DNA of 64,000 bases from Flavobacterium psychrophilum (GTDB lineage Bacteria; Bacteroidota; Bacteroidia; Flavobacteriales; Flavobacteriaceae). The translations under genes and the position numbers were made by a program. The stretch spans positions 1 through 64,000 of the forward strand of contig CAMAQD010000011.1 of the NCBI GenBank assembly GCA_945860385.1, given 5' to 3'. The notes beneath the pieces were generated by a model. It saw only the letters and a program-made list of their open reading frames with translations. It did no database searches and had not been told where the DNA came from. Position 1 is the stretch's first letter, and every line of letters begins with the position of its first letter. Shown piece after piece: positions 15,461 to 24,503 of this stretch.

Positions 15461-17314
15461 ATGAAAAAAATATTTTTAATTGCTATAATTTCTTTGAGTT
15501 ACGGAAGTCTTTTAGCGCAAAGTTCTGGATATTGGCAGCAACAAGTCGATTATAAAATGGACGTGGTGATGAATGTCAAAAATTACCAATACAAAGGCAA
15601 ACAAGAATTGGTTTACACCAATAATTCGTCCGACACTTTAAAACGTGTTTTTTATCATTTGTACAATAATGCGTTTCAGCCTGGAAGTGAAATGGATGCT
15701 CGGCTTCAAACCATCAAAGACCCAGACGCCAGAATGGTTACCAAAATGAAAGAAAGCCGAATTAAAACCTTGAAACCGCAGGAAATTGGGTATTTGAACA
15801 TTTCAAATTTTAAGCAAGATGGCCTGGTTGCCAATGCAAAAACTGTGGGAACCATTCTCGAAGTGACTTTGGCCAAACCTATTTTACCCAATTCAAAAAC
15901 GACTTTCACTTTAGATTTTGATGGTCAAGTTCCAGTACAAATTCGTCGTTCTGGCCGAAATAATGTTGAAGGAATCGAATTATCGATGGCGCAATGGTAT
16001 CCAAAAATAGCTGAATTTGATTTCGAAGGTTGGCACGCCGATCCCTATATTGCCAGAGAATTTCACGGAGTTTGGGGAAATTTCGATGTGAAAATCACTA
16101 TTGATAAAGAGTATATTTTAGGAGGTTCTGGTTATTTACAAAACAAAAACGAAATCGGTTATGGCTACCAAGATGCCGGAATCAAAGTGGTGCTTCCAAA
16201 AAACAGTAAAACTCTGACTTGGCATTTTTATGCTCCAATGGTTCACGATTTTGCGTGGGCGGCCGACAAAAATTACCTTCACGATGTAATCAAAGGACCA
16301 AACGATGTCGATTTGCATTTCCTGTATAAAAATAATGCAAATATTATTGACAACTGGAAAGCTTTGCAACCATTAATGGTAAAAACTATGGACTTATTTA
16401 ATAAGACCGTTGGCGATTACCCTTACAAACAATATTCGTTTATTCAAGGTGGTGATGGAGGAATGGAATACGCAATGTGTACTTTGATGCTTGGAAACGG
16501 CACTTTGAAAGGATTGTTGCAAACCGCTCCACATGAGTTGGGACATTCTTGGTTTCAGCATATTTTAGCATCCAATGAAAGTAAACATCCTTGGATGGAT
16601 GAAGGCTTTACCTCTTATTTAGAAGACTTGGCACTGAATGATATTACCGATAAGAAAGTTGAAAACCCATTTGAATCGGCATACAAATCTTATTATAAGT
16701 TAGTAGAATCAGGCAAAGAGCAACCACAAACTACCCACGGAGACCGTTATGACGAAAACAGACCTTACAGCGTTTCTTCCTATAGTAAAGGAGAAATTTT
16801 CTTAGCACAATTAGAATATGTGATTGGAAAAGAAAATGTATTGAAAACTTTGAAAAAATATTTTCAAGATTTCAAATTCAAGCATCCAACACCTAACGAC
16901 ATCAAGAGAACTGCCGAGCGAGTTTCGGGAGCCAACCTTGATTGGTATTTAACAGATTGGACACAAACCACAAACACGATTGATTACGGAATTAAGGAAG
17001 TAAAAGAAGACGGAAAATCTTCTAAAATCACCTTAGAAAGAATCGGTAGAATGCCAATGCCAATTGATATTTTGGTAGAATATACCGATGGAACAAAAGA
17101 GAGTTATTATATTCCTTTGCGAATGATGAGTTTTGAGAAAGAAAATCCAAATCCAGCAATAAAAAGAACGGTTTTGCGTGATTGGACTTGGGCTTATCCA
17201 ACGTATGAGTTTAGTATTTCTAAAAACAAAACTGCCATCAAAAAAATCACCATCGATCCAAGCAAATTAATGGCCGATGTGAAACAGAGTGACAATTCTT
17301 ATGAAATAAAATAA
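15461..17314 (+). CDS. M1 family metallopeptidase, secreted
   Basis: 617 residues from the ATG at 15461, which begins a clean signal peptide (MKKIFLIAIISLSYGSLLAQ). An in-frame ATG 15 codons earlier lies within the terminator stem and is rejected. The zinc site HELGHSW with the downstream Glu in WMDEGFTSYLE is the gluzincin HExxH-x18-E pattern, and GGDGGMEYAMCTLM matches the substrate exopeptidase motif of M1 enzymes. It is probably a periplasmic or surface aminopeptidase. Confidence 0.93.
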   Translation: MKKIFLIAIISLSYGSLLAQSSGYWQQQVDYKMDVVMNVKNYQYKGKQELVYTNNSSDTLKRVFYHLYNNAFQPGSEMDARLQTIKDPDARMVTKMKESRIKTLKPQEIGYLNISNFKQDGLVANAKTVGTILEVTLAKPILPNSKTTFTLDFDGQVPVQIRRSGRNNVEGIELSMAQWYPKIAEFDFEGWHADPYIAREFHGVWGNFDVKITIDKEYILGGSGYLQNKNEIGYGYQDAGIKVVLPKNSKTLTWHFYAPMVHDFAWAADKNYLHDVIKGPNDVDLHFLYKNNANIIDNWKALQPLMVKTMDLFNKTVGDYPYKQYSFIQGGDGGMEYAMCTLMLGNGTLKGLLQTAPHELGHSWFQHILASNESKHPWMDEGFTSYLEDLALNDITDKKVENPFESAYKSYYKLVESGKEQPQTTHGDRYDENRPYSVSSYSKGEIFLAQLEYVIGKENVLKTLKKYFQDFKFKHPTPNDIKRTAERVSGANLDWYLTDWTQTTNTIDYGIKEVKEDGKSSKITLERIGRMPMPIDILVEYTDGTKESYYIPLRMMSFEKENPNPAIKRTVLRDWTWAYPTYEFSISKNKTAIKKITIDPSKLMADVKQSDNSYEIK

Positions 17315-17400
17315 TTCACGCTTTTTAACAAAAACAGCAGCGAATTAAACCCAAAAATTTGTTTTTAACAACTAATAATATAGTTTTGGGGAAAAAACAA

Positions 17401-18543
17401 ATGAAATCATTTGATGTAGCGATTATCGGAAGTGGACCTGCTGGTGCCTCCGCAGCATTAGAACTCGCCAATGCAGGAATTTCAACGGTAATAATCGAGA
17501 AAGAAATTTTGCCTCGCTACAAAACTTGTGGAGGCGGATTGGTTTTTCGTGGGAGAAACAGCATTCCATTTGACGTTTCATCTGCTGTAGATCAAGAGTT
17601 TTATGAGGTTGATACTTATTTTGCAAAAACGAAAATTAAATTTACAACCAAAAGGAATCAGCCCATTGTCAGTATGATTATGCGCGATGCTTTTGACAAT
17701 TTAATTGTAGAAAAAGCCAGAGAAAAAGGGGTTACTCTTTTGCAAAACCATAAAGTATTGGCCATTACTTTCGACGAAATTCAAACCATTCATACTTCGG
17801 AAGGCGATGTAAATGCAAAATTTATTATTGCTGGTGACGGTGCTTTAAGCCCAATAGCTAAAATGGCAGGATGGCAAGAAACCAGAACAATTATTCCAGC
17901 CCTTGAATACGAAGTTGAAGTTCCTCAAGCTGATTTTGAAAGACTATCAAAAAATGTGCGTTTTGATGTTGATGAAGTGCCTTTTGGTTACGGCTGGTGT
18001 TTCCCCAAAAAAAATCATCTGTCCATTGGAGTGGGGGTATTTGTAAAAACAAAACAAAAAATAGATTTAAAAAAATACTATAGGGACTATCTGAAAACCC
18101 TTGGAATTACTGAAATTGTAAGTGAAGAAGCTCACGGTTTCGTCATTCCTGTTTCACCTCGAACAGACAATTTTGTGCGAAAAAATGTTTTTTTAATTGG
18201 TGATTCAGCCGGATTTGCAGATCCTGTTGTAGCAGAAGGAATTTCAAATGCAATTTTAAGTGGTATACTTGCCGCAAAATCAATAGTAGAAAGTAACCTT
18301 GACCCTATAAGAGCTGCTGAATTATATTCTCAAAAATTAGAAGACAGTATTTTACCAGAAATTAAAACAGGAGTAATTTTGTCTAAATTATTCTACGAAC
18401 GAAAAAAATTCCGAAACTTTTTTATTAAAAAATACGGACAGTCATTGGCTGAAGCTATGACTGATGTTTTTATGGGAGACAGATCGTATCCTAAAGATTA
18501 CAAAGCAACTATTCGAAGAAAAATCAAAGAAGCAATTTTTTAA
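17401..18543 (+). CDS. Geranylgeranyl-reductase-family FAD oxidoreductase
   Basis: 380 residues from the ATG at 17401, just before the FAD-binding glycine motif (IIGSGPAGASAALELA). An in-frame start 14 codons upstream adds no recognisable sequence. The family marks are YKTCGGGL, the substrate-side VPFGYGWCFPK and the second FAD motif GDSAGFADPVVAEGI. Members reduce isoprenoid double bonds or related lipids; the substrate here is unknown. It converges on the next gene with only 2 bases between stops. Confidence 0.88.
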   Translation: MKSFDVAIIGSGPAGASAALELANAGISTVIIEKEILPRYKTCGGGLVFRGRNSIPFDVSSAVDQEFYEVDTYFAKTKIKFTTKRNQPIVSMIMRDAFDNLIVEKAREKGVTLLQNHKVLAITFDEIQTIHTSEGDVNAKFIIAGDGALSPIAKMAGWQETRTIIPALEYEVEVPQADFERLSKNVRFDVDEVPFGYGWCFPKKNHLSIGVGVFVKTKQKIDLKKYYRDYLKTLGITEIVSEEAHGFVIPVSPRTDNFVRKNVFLIGDSAGFADPVVAEGISNAILSGILAAKSIVESNLDPIRAAELYSQKLEDSILPEIKTGVILSKLFYERKKFRNFFIKKYGQSLAEAMTDVFMGDRSYPKDYKATIRRKIKEAIF

Positions 18544-18545
18544 AG

Positions 18546-19493
18546 CTATTCAATCTTCTTCAAATGTTCTAACATATCCACAGTCATACTTTCTAAATTA
18601 AATTCGTGATGCCAGTCCCAGTCTGCTCTGGCTTGCGAATCATCGATACTTGCAGGCCAACTATCCGCAATAACTTGACGAAAATCTGGTTGGTAAGAAA
18701 CCGTAAATGCAGGAATATGTTTCTGGATTTCGGCAGCAATTTCGGCTGGAGTAAAACTCATCGCAGCTAAATTATAAGAAGACCGAATCTTGATTTGTTC
18801 AGCTGGTGCTTGCATAATTTGAATCGTTGCCGTAATAGCATCGTCCATATACATCATCGGCATTTTGGTTTCTGATGATAAAAAACACTCGTATTTTCCA
18901 TCGCTCAACGCTTTATGATAGATATCTACAGCATAATCTGTCGTTCCGCCTCCCGGTGGAGTTGACCAACTAATTAATCCCGGATAACGAACACTTCGAA
19001 CATCAACCCCAAAATGAGTATGGTAATATTCACACCATCTTTCGCCAGATTGTTTGCTGATTCCATAAACCGTTGAAGGCTCCATGATAGTAAATTGAGG
19101 TGTATTTTCTCTTGGTGTTGTTGGCCCAAAAACTGCAATACTCGATGGCCAGAATATTTTTTTTACTTTCTTGGCTTTGGCCAAATTCAGGACGTGAAAC
19201 AAAGAATTCATATTTAAATCCCAAGCAAAAGCAGGATTTTTTTCGGCTGTTGCCGATAGTAATGCCGCCATCAAATAAATGTCGGTGATGTGATGCACTT
19301 CTACCAGATGTTCAATTTGATTAAAATCTAAGGCATTCACCACTTCAAAAGTGCCGGAATTTACAATATCATTATTCAACTTTCGAATATCGGAAGCGAC
19401 GACATTTTCGGTTCCGTAGAGTTGTCGAAGTTTATGAGTTAATTCGGTTCCAATTTGCCCGCAAGCGCCTATAATTAGTATTTTAGGATTCAT
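18546..19493 (-). CDS. SDR-type L-threonine 3-dehydrogenase
   Basis: 315 residues. An N-terminal NAD motif GACGQIG (GxxGxxG), and the catalytic YGISK with an upstream Ser in WPSSIAVFG, are those of an extended short-chain dehydrogenase. The sequence agrees with the flavobacterial L-threonine dehydrogenases of the SDR type (PGLISWSTPPGGGTTDYAVDIYHKAL), which oxidise threonine to 2-amino-3-oxobutyrate and are unrelated to E. coli Tdh. A promoter lies upstream at 19512-19539. Confidence 0.9.
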   Translation of the reverse strand: MNPKILIIGACGQIGTELTHKLRQLYGTENVVASDIRKLNNDIVNSGTFEVVNALDFNQIEHLVEVHHITDIYLMAALLSATAEKNPAFAWDLNMNSLFHVLNLAKAKKVKKIFWPSSIAVFGPTTPRENTPQFTIMEPSTVYGISKQSGERWCEYYHTHFGVDVRSVRYPGLISWSTPPGGGTTDYAVDIYHKALSDGKYECFLSSETKMPMMYMDDAITATIQIMQAPAEQIKIRSSYNLAAMSFTPAEIAAEIQKHIPAFTVSYQPDFRQVIADSWPASIDDSQARADWDWHHEFNLESMTVDMLEHLKKIE

Positions 19494-19511
19494 ATAGATG
19501 ATTTAAAAAAA

Positions 19512-19539
19512 CAAAGATAACGTTTTCGTTAATAGCAAA
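19512..19539 (-). promoter_or_regulatory. Promoter of the threonine dehydrogenase gene
   Basis: Minus strand: TTTG (19539-19536), 16 bases, TATCTTTG (19519-19512). Confidence 0.65.
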
Positions 19540-19689
19540 ATTTCACGAAAAATGGAATAAATATAGCGATATGATGTTAATAATCTTGATTAAATTCTTA
19601 ATTTTCTATTCTTAAAAATGAGGAAAGCAACTCTTGGATATTAAATTGTTATTCTAAATGTTCGAATTCATAATTGTAAATTTACTTCG

Positions 19690-19697
19690 TAACTTTG
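19690..19697 (+). promoter_or_regulatory. -7 element of the lipoprotein-mfd unit
   Basis: TAACTTTG fits TAnnTTTG and lies 18 bases before the ATG at 19716. No clear -33 box. Confidence 0.5.
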
Positions 19698-19715
19698 CAA
19701 CTTAAAATATTACGA

Positions 19716-20321
19716 ATGAAATTTAAATATATATATGTCTTTTTGCTAATTTTTGGCTTGTTTTCGTGTAAAAACGAGAACGAAAAACGTCAAGCAGAAT
19801 CCATAAAAGACATTAAAAAGAAAGAAGTAATTTTTTTGATTATTGAAGAAGCCTGGGTTTTTAATGCCAAACCTTTTAATGAAACTTCGCGCTCCACCGC
19901 ATTAGCATGGAAAGAATGGCGGGAGTTTTTGGCTGAATTAGATCAAAAACCAAAAAAAACCATTGGAGCTTTTCAGAAAAAATCTGCCGAGTTGTCTAAA
20001 AAAGCAATGGCATTGAATAACCTGATTCCTGTAGAATTTAACAAACCTCAAATAAAAGCCAGAATAGCCATCTTGGTAACCAAGGTTCAAATGCTGGATT
20101 TATACATTCATTTAACAGACATTCCCGAACAAAAAGTGATTGCTTTGATTCCCGAAATCAACATCCAATTAGTCGCTTTGCAAAACGAAATGGACAAAAT
20201 TGTTCAAAAAAATAAAATTCCACTTGAAGAAGGAGAATCCGATTTGTTGAAGATGTTGGATACCGCAAGAGCTATTCCAAACACCCCAAAACCTGACCCA
20301 AATATTCCTCGCGTTGAGTAA
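19716..20321 (+). CDS. Lipoprotein of unknown function, helical
   Basis: 201 residues from the ATG at 19716. The N-terminus is a lipoprotein signal (IFGLFSC, Cys near residue 17), and an in-frame start 7 codons earlier would sit inside the -7 promoter element. The rest is Lys-rich and predicted helical (KKAMALNNLIPVEFNKPQIKARIAILVTKVQMLDLYIHLT), ending in a Pro-rich tail. I do not recognise a named family. It overlaps the mfd start by 8 bases, so mfd is translated from the same message. Confidence 0.8.
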   Translation: MKFKYIYVFLLIFGLFSCKNENEKRQAESIKDIKKKEVIFLIIEEAWVFNAKPFNETSRSTALAWKEWREFLAELDQKPKKTIGAFQKKSAELSKKAMALNNLIPVEFNKPQIKARIAILVTKVQMLDLYIHLTDIPEQKVIALIPEINIQLVALQNEMDKIVQKNKIPLEEGESDLLKMLDTARAIPNTPKPDPNIPRVE

Positions 20322-23300
20322 AAAAAATCTATATTCCATCTACGATAATTCGCCAAAAATTAAGCAAATTGTCGATACTTTGCAACAAGCCGACCCAAAA
20401 ATCCAGTTGAATGGATTGATAGGTTCGTCGCTTTCGTTTGTGGTGCAATCGCTTTTCAAAAAGACCGAGAAACCGTTTTTAGTTATCCTGAATGACAAGG
20501 AAGAAGCGGCTTATTATCTGAACGATTTGGAGCAAATGATTGGCGAAGAGGACGTGCTTTTTTATCCCGGCTCCTACCGTCGTCCTTACCAAATTGAAGA
20601 CACTGACAATGCCAATGTTTTGCTTCGCGCTGAGGTGTTGAATCGGATCAATTCCCGAAAGAAACCTGCAATAATTGTCACTTATCCCGAAGCACTTTTC
20701 GAAAAAGTGGTTACCCGGAAGGAATTGGACAAAAACACTTTGAAAGTGGCTGTTGGCGACAAAGTTTCTATCGATTTTATCAACGAAGTGTTGTTCGAAT
20801 ACGAATTCAAAAGAGTTGATTTCATTACTGAACCTGGCGAATTCTCCGTTCGTGGAGGAATTGTTGATGTGTTCTCCTTTTCGAATGATAATCCGTACCG
20901 AATCGAGTTTTTTGGTGACGAAGTCGAAAGCATTCGAAGCTTTGATGTGGAAACTCAACTTTCTATCGAAAAGCAAAAGAAAATCACGATTATTCCCAAT
21001 GTCGAAAACAAATTCTTTCAGGAAAACCGCGAAAGTTTCTTGGAATACATCAACAACCAAACGGTTATTTTTATCCAGAATACGGATTCTCTTTTCTCTA
21101 AATTGGATAAATTATTTGCCAAAGCGTCCGAGATTTTCGAAAATCTGAATGCTACGGTAAATCACGTTGCACCAGAACAATTGTTTTTGAACCAAAAGGA
21201 ATTCATCAAGAAAAGTCTCGACTTTTCTATTGTCGAATTGAGTTCGAAGCCCATTTATAAAACGAAAAAAGCATTTGATTTCCATATCAAACCGCAACCG
21301 TCGTTCAACAAACAATTTGATTTGTTGTTGAATAATTTGAATGACAATCATTTTAACGGGTACAAAAATTATTTGTTTTGTTCGAATGAGGCCCAAGCCA
21401 AAAGGTTTCACGATATATTCGAAACTTTGGACGAAGAAAACGCCGAGAATATTCGAAAACAATACAACACAATCGTCTTGCCCATATATCAAGGATTTAT
21501 AGACGAAGAAAACCAAATTGCGTGTTACACCGACCATCAGATTTTTGAGCGTTATCATAAATTTAATCTCAAAAGCAATTATTCGAAGAAGCAAAATATC
21601 ACTTTAAAAGAGTTGACGACTTTGTCCGTTGGTGATTATGTAACTCACATCGATCACGGAATCGGGCGATTTGGTGGCTTGCAAAAAATTCAGGTCGAAG
21701 GCAAAACGCAGGAGGCCATCAAGCTCGTTTATGCCGATAATGACATCGTTTATGTGAGCATTCACTCCTTGTACAAGATTTCGAAATACACCGGAAAAGA
21801 CGGAACGCCACCTAAAATTTATAAACTCGGTTCGAATGCCTGGAAGATTTTAAAGCAAAAAACCAAGGCAAGAGTCAAACATATTGCGTTCAATTTGATT
21901 CAATTGTACGCCAAAAGGAAATTGGAAAAAGGATTTCAGTTTGCACCGGATAGTTATTTGCAAAATGAATTAGAAAGTTCTTTCATCTATGAAGATACGC
22001 CCGATCAGACCAAATCAACCGCGGAAGTCAAAGCCGATATGGAAAGCGACCGACCAATGGATCGATTGGTTTGTGGCGACGTAGGTTTTGGAAAAACTGA
22101 AGTAGCGATTCGTGCCGCTTTCAAAGCCGTTGACAACTCAAAACAAGTTGCAATTTTGGTTCCCACCACGATTTTGGCTTACCAACATTACCGCACTTTT
22201 ACCGAAAGATTGAAAGATATGCCGGTTTCTGTGGGTTATTTAAACCGTTTTAGGACCGCCAAACAAAAAGCGGAAACTCTGAAACAATTGGCGGAAGGAA
22301 AACTCGATATTGTTATTGGAACGCATCAATTGGTTAACAAAAATGTGGTTTTCAAAGACCTTGGATTGTTGATTGTCGATGAGGAACAAAAATTTGGTGT
22401 CAACGTAAAAGATAAACTCAAAACCATCGCCGCTAATATTGACACTTTGACTTTAACGGCTACACCAATACCGAGAACCTTGCAGTTTTCGTTGATGGCA
22501 GCGCGAGATTTATCAGTAATCACAACGCCTCCGCCCAATCGTTATCCTATAGAAACGAATGTTGTTGGATTTAGCGAAGAGCTCATTCGGGATGCGATTT
22601 CCTATGAAATTCAGCGCAATGGACAGGTTTTCTTTATCAATAATCGAATAGAAAACATTAAAGAAGTTGCCGGAATGATTCAAAGATTGGTTCCAGATGC
22701 GAGAGTTGGAATTGGTCACGGACAGATGGAAGGTCGAAAACTCGAGGAATTAATGTTGGCTTTTATGAATGGCGAATTTGATGTTTTGGTGGCAACAACT
22801 ATTATCGAAAGCGGATTAGATGTTCCAAATGCGAATACTATTTTCATCAATAATGCTAATAATTTTGGACTGTCCGATTTGCATCAAATGCGAGGTCGAG
22901 TAGGGCGTAGCAACAAGAAAGCGTTTTGTTATTTCATTTGTCCACCATATTCGGCAATGACGGATGATGCCAGAAAACGAATTCAGGCATTGGAACAATT
23001 CTCGGAACTGGGAAGCGGTTTCAATATTGCGATGAAGGATTTGGAAATTCGTGGTGCGGGAGATTTATTGGGAGGTGAACAAAGTGGTTTCATTAACGAA
23101 ATTGGTTTTGACACTTATCAAAAAATTATGAATGAAGCCATCGATGAATTGAAGGAAAACGAATTCAAGGATTTGTATGAAAACGAAGATAGCGGAGCTG
23201 AAAAAGAATACGTGAAAGAACTGCAAATTGACACCGATTTTGAGTTGTTATTTTCAGATGAATATATCAACAATGTTACGGAGCGTTTGAGCTTGTACAA

Positions 23301-23679
23301 CGAACTGGGCAATGTGAAAAACGAAGAAGAATTGGTTGTTTTCCAAAATAAATTAATTGACCGTTTTGGACCAATGCCGCCACGAGCGAATGCGTTGATG
23401 AACAGTATTCGCATCAAATGGATTGCAACCAGAGTAGGAATTGAGAAATTGGTAATGAAAAAAGGGAAGATGATCGGCTATTTTGTGGCAGATCAAAACT
23501 CGGATTTTTACACTTCGAAACGTTTCCAGCAAATGTTACAGTTTGTGCAAAAAAATACCAGTATTTGTGTAATGAAAGAAAAACAAACGCCCGCCGGTTT
23601 ACGCCTTTTATTGACTTTTGATAATGTGAAAACGACTAGGAGAGCTTTGGAATTGATGGAGATGTTGGGGAAAAATTAA
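20314..23679 (+). CDS. mfd: Transcription-repair coupling factor Mfd
   Basis: 1121 residues, in the normal range. Mfd removes RNA polymerase stalled at DNA damage and recruits UvrA. Order seen: UvrB-homology N-terminus (YPGSYRRPYQIED), RNA polymerase interaction domain (LSVGDYVTHIDHGIGRFGGL), translocase motor with Walker A GDVGFGKTE and DEEQ box, the TATPIPRTLQFSL and GRVGRS motifs, and a C-terminal TRCF domain. The start is TTG at 20314, inside the end of the upstream gene. The next in-frame ATG would delete the conserved N-terminal motif region, so TTG is right. Confidence 0.96.
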   Translation: MSKKNLYSIYDNSPKIKQIVDTLQQADPKIQLNGLIGSSLSFVVQSLFKKTEKPFLVILNDKEEAAYYLNDLEQMIGEEDVLFYPGSYRRPYQIEDTDNANVLLRAEVLNRINSRKKPAIIVTYPEALFEKVVTRKELDKNTLKVAVGDKVSIDFINEVLFEYEFKRVDFITEPGEFSVRGGIVDVFSFSNDNPYRIEFFGDEVESIRSFDVETQLSIEKQKKITIIPNVENKFFQENRESFLEYINNQTVIFIQNTDSLFSKLDKLFAKASEIFENLNATVNHVAPEQLFLNQKEFIKKSLDFSIVELSSKPIYKTKKAFDFHIKPQPSFNKQFDLLLNNLNDNHFNGYKNYLFCSNEAQAKRFHDIFETLDEENAENIRKQYNTIVLPIYQGFIDEENQIACYTDHQIFERYHKFNLKSNYSKKQNITLKELTTLSVGDYVTHIDHGIGRFGGLQKIQVEGKTQEAIKLVYADNDIVYVSIHSLYKISKYTGKDGTPPKIYKLGSNAWKILKQKTKARVKHIAFNLIQLYAKRKLEKGFQFAPDSYLQNELESSFIYEDTPDQTKSTAEVKADMESDRPMDRLVCGDVGFGKTEVAIRAAFKAVDNSKQVAILVPTTILAYQHYRTFTERLKDMPVSVGYLNRFRTAKQKAETLKQLAEGKLDIVIGTHQLVNKNVVFKDLGLLIVDEEQKFGVNVKDKLKTIAANIDTLTLTATPIPRTLQFSLMAARDLSVITTPPPNRYPIETNVVGFSEELIRDAISYEIQRNGQVFFINNRIENIKEVAGMIQRLVPDARVGIGHGQMEGRKLEELMLAFMNGEFDVLVATTIIESGLDVPNANTIFINNANNFGLSDLHQMRGRVGRSNKKAFCYFICPPYSAMTDDARKRIQALEQFSELGSGFNIAMKDLEIRGAGDLLGGEQSGFINEIGFDTYQKIMNEAIDELKENEFKDLYENEDSGAEKEYVKELQIDTDFELLFSDEYINNVTERLSLYNELGNVKNEEELVVFQNKLIDRFGPMPPRANALMNSIRIKWIATRVGIEKLVMKKGKMIGYFVADQNSDFYTSKRFQQMLQFVQKNTSICVMKEKQTPAGLRLLLTFDNVKTTRRALELMEMLGKN

Positions 23680-23683
23680 GAGA

Positions 23684-23932
23684 TTATTTAATCAAATAAT
23701 CATACTCTTTCAATCTTCCTGCTTTTCTAATTTCAAGTAAATCCTTAAGATAATAGTCGTAATTTACTGTGATTTTTCCATCACTTATTTCACTGTAAGC
23801 TTCAGGAAAAATTTCTGTCATTTGTTTTGAAAAAATTTCTTCATATTCAAACTCAATTGGAGTGATGAAATTGATTTTTTTTTGGTTTAAATACGTCGGG
23901 AGAAATGAAATTGTTTTTTCCCAACTAATTTT
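23684..23932 (-). pseudogene. Remnant of a protein-coding gene, 5' end missing
   Basis: Reading the minus strand, an open frame of 82 codons runs from a stop at 23935 to a TAA at 23684. It reads like real protein (LPTYLNQKKINFITPIEF, then FSKQMTEIFPEAYSEI and LLEIRKAGRLKEYDYLIK) but has no start codon at its 5' end; the only ATG is internal, and no promoter is seen. It is probably the tail of a gene whose front was lost when the flanking DNA changed. The family is not recognised. Confidence 0.6.
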
Positions 23933-23969
23933 TTAACTTTACAATGCTATAAATAATAACTTTATAATT

Positions 23970-24356
23970 ATGAAATGGTTTTTTAAAATAGTGGCACTTT
24001 CATTAATACTCCAAAGTTTTCAATGTAGTGATTCAGAGGATTCGTCTGGCGATATAACCGCAGCACAATTAGAAACCAAAAAGCAAGAAATTCAAAATTA
24101 CATTAACGGTTTTAGCTGTTCAGAAAGTGTGGGTTGCGGTTTTATAGCTTTTGGTTCAAAACCTTGTGGAGGTCCTAGAACGTATTTGCTTTTTTCAAAT
24201 AGCGTCAACTTAACAAAACTGCAAGAAATGGTAAAAACCTACAATGAAATGGACGAATCTTACAACATTCAAACCGGCGCAGTTTCTGATTGTATGTTTG
24301 TTTTACCTCCAACCGAAGTAAAATGTGTCAATGGCATTTGCACCATTATCAAGTAA
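23970..24356 (+). CDS. Small Cys-rich lipoprotein
   Basis: 128 residues. A signal with Cys at residue 19 (LILQSFQC) suggests a lipoprotein. The mature part has six further Cys (FSCSESVGCGF, SKPCGG, SDCMF, VKCVNGIC), probably paired by disulfides outside the cytoplasm. Similar small proteins are common in flavobacteria and have no assigned role. It is a single-gene unit followed by a terminator. Confidence 0.8.
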   Translation: MKWFFKIVALSLILQSFQCSDSEDSSGDITAAQLETKKQEIQNYINGFSCSESVGCGFIAFGSKPCGGPRTYLLFSNSVNLTKLQEMVKTYNEMDESYNIQTGAVSDCMFVLPPTEVKCVNGICTIIK

Positions 24357-24379
24357 AAATTAAATTTTCTAAATACGCT

Positions 24380-24410
24380 AAAACCACGTCAAATCGTGGT
24401 TTTTTATTTT
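24380..24410 (+). terminator. Terminator after the Cys-rich lipoprotein gene
   Basis: The stem AAAACCACG/CGTGGTTTT with a 6-base loop is followed by T-rich sequence. Confidence 0.82.
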
Positions 24411-24411
24411 T

Positions 24412-24454
24412 CCCTTTGTGAACTTTGCGCATTCATTGTGAACTTTGTCGTTAA
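24412..24454 (+). repeat. Half-copy of the CACAAAG-type repeat
   Basis: CTTTGTGAACTTTGCGC then CATTGTGAACTTTGTCGTTAA matches the right arm of the palindrome at 8597-8695 (CTTAGTGAACTTTGCGGTTAA). The left arm is missing. Confidence 0.6.
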
Positions 24455-24468
24455 TTTTTCTACTTTTG
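24436..24468 (+). promoter_or_regulatory. Promoter of the TrhO-U32 fusion gene
   Basis: TTG (24436-24438), 22 bases, TACTTTTG (24461-24468). The ATG is at 24504. The -33 part lies within the repeat remnant at 24412-24454. Confidence 0.65.
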
Positions 24469-24503
24469 CACAATTATTTTTCTCAACTTAACCTGTTTAT
24501 AGC

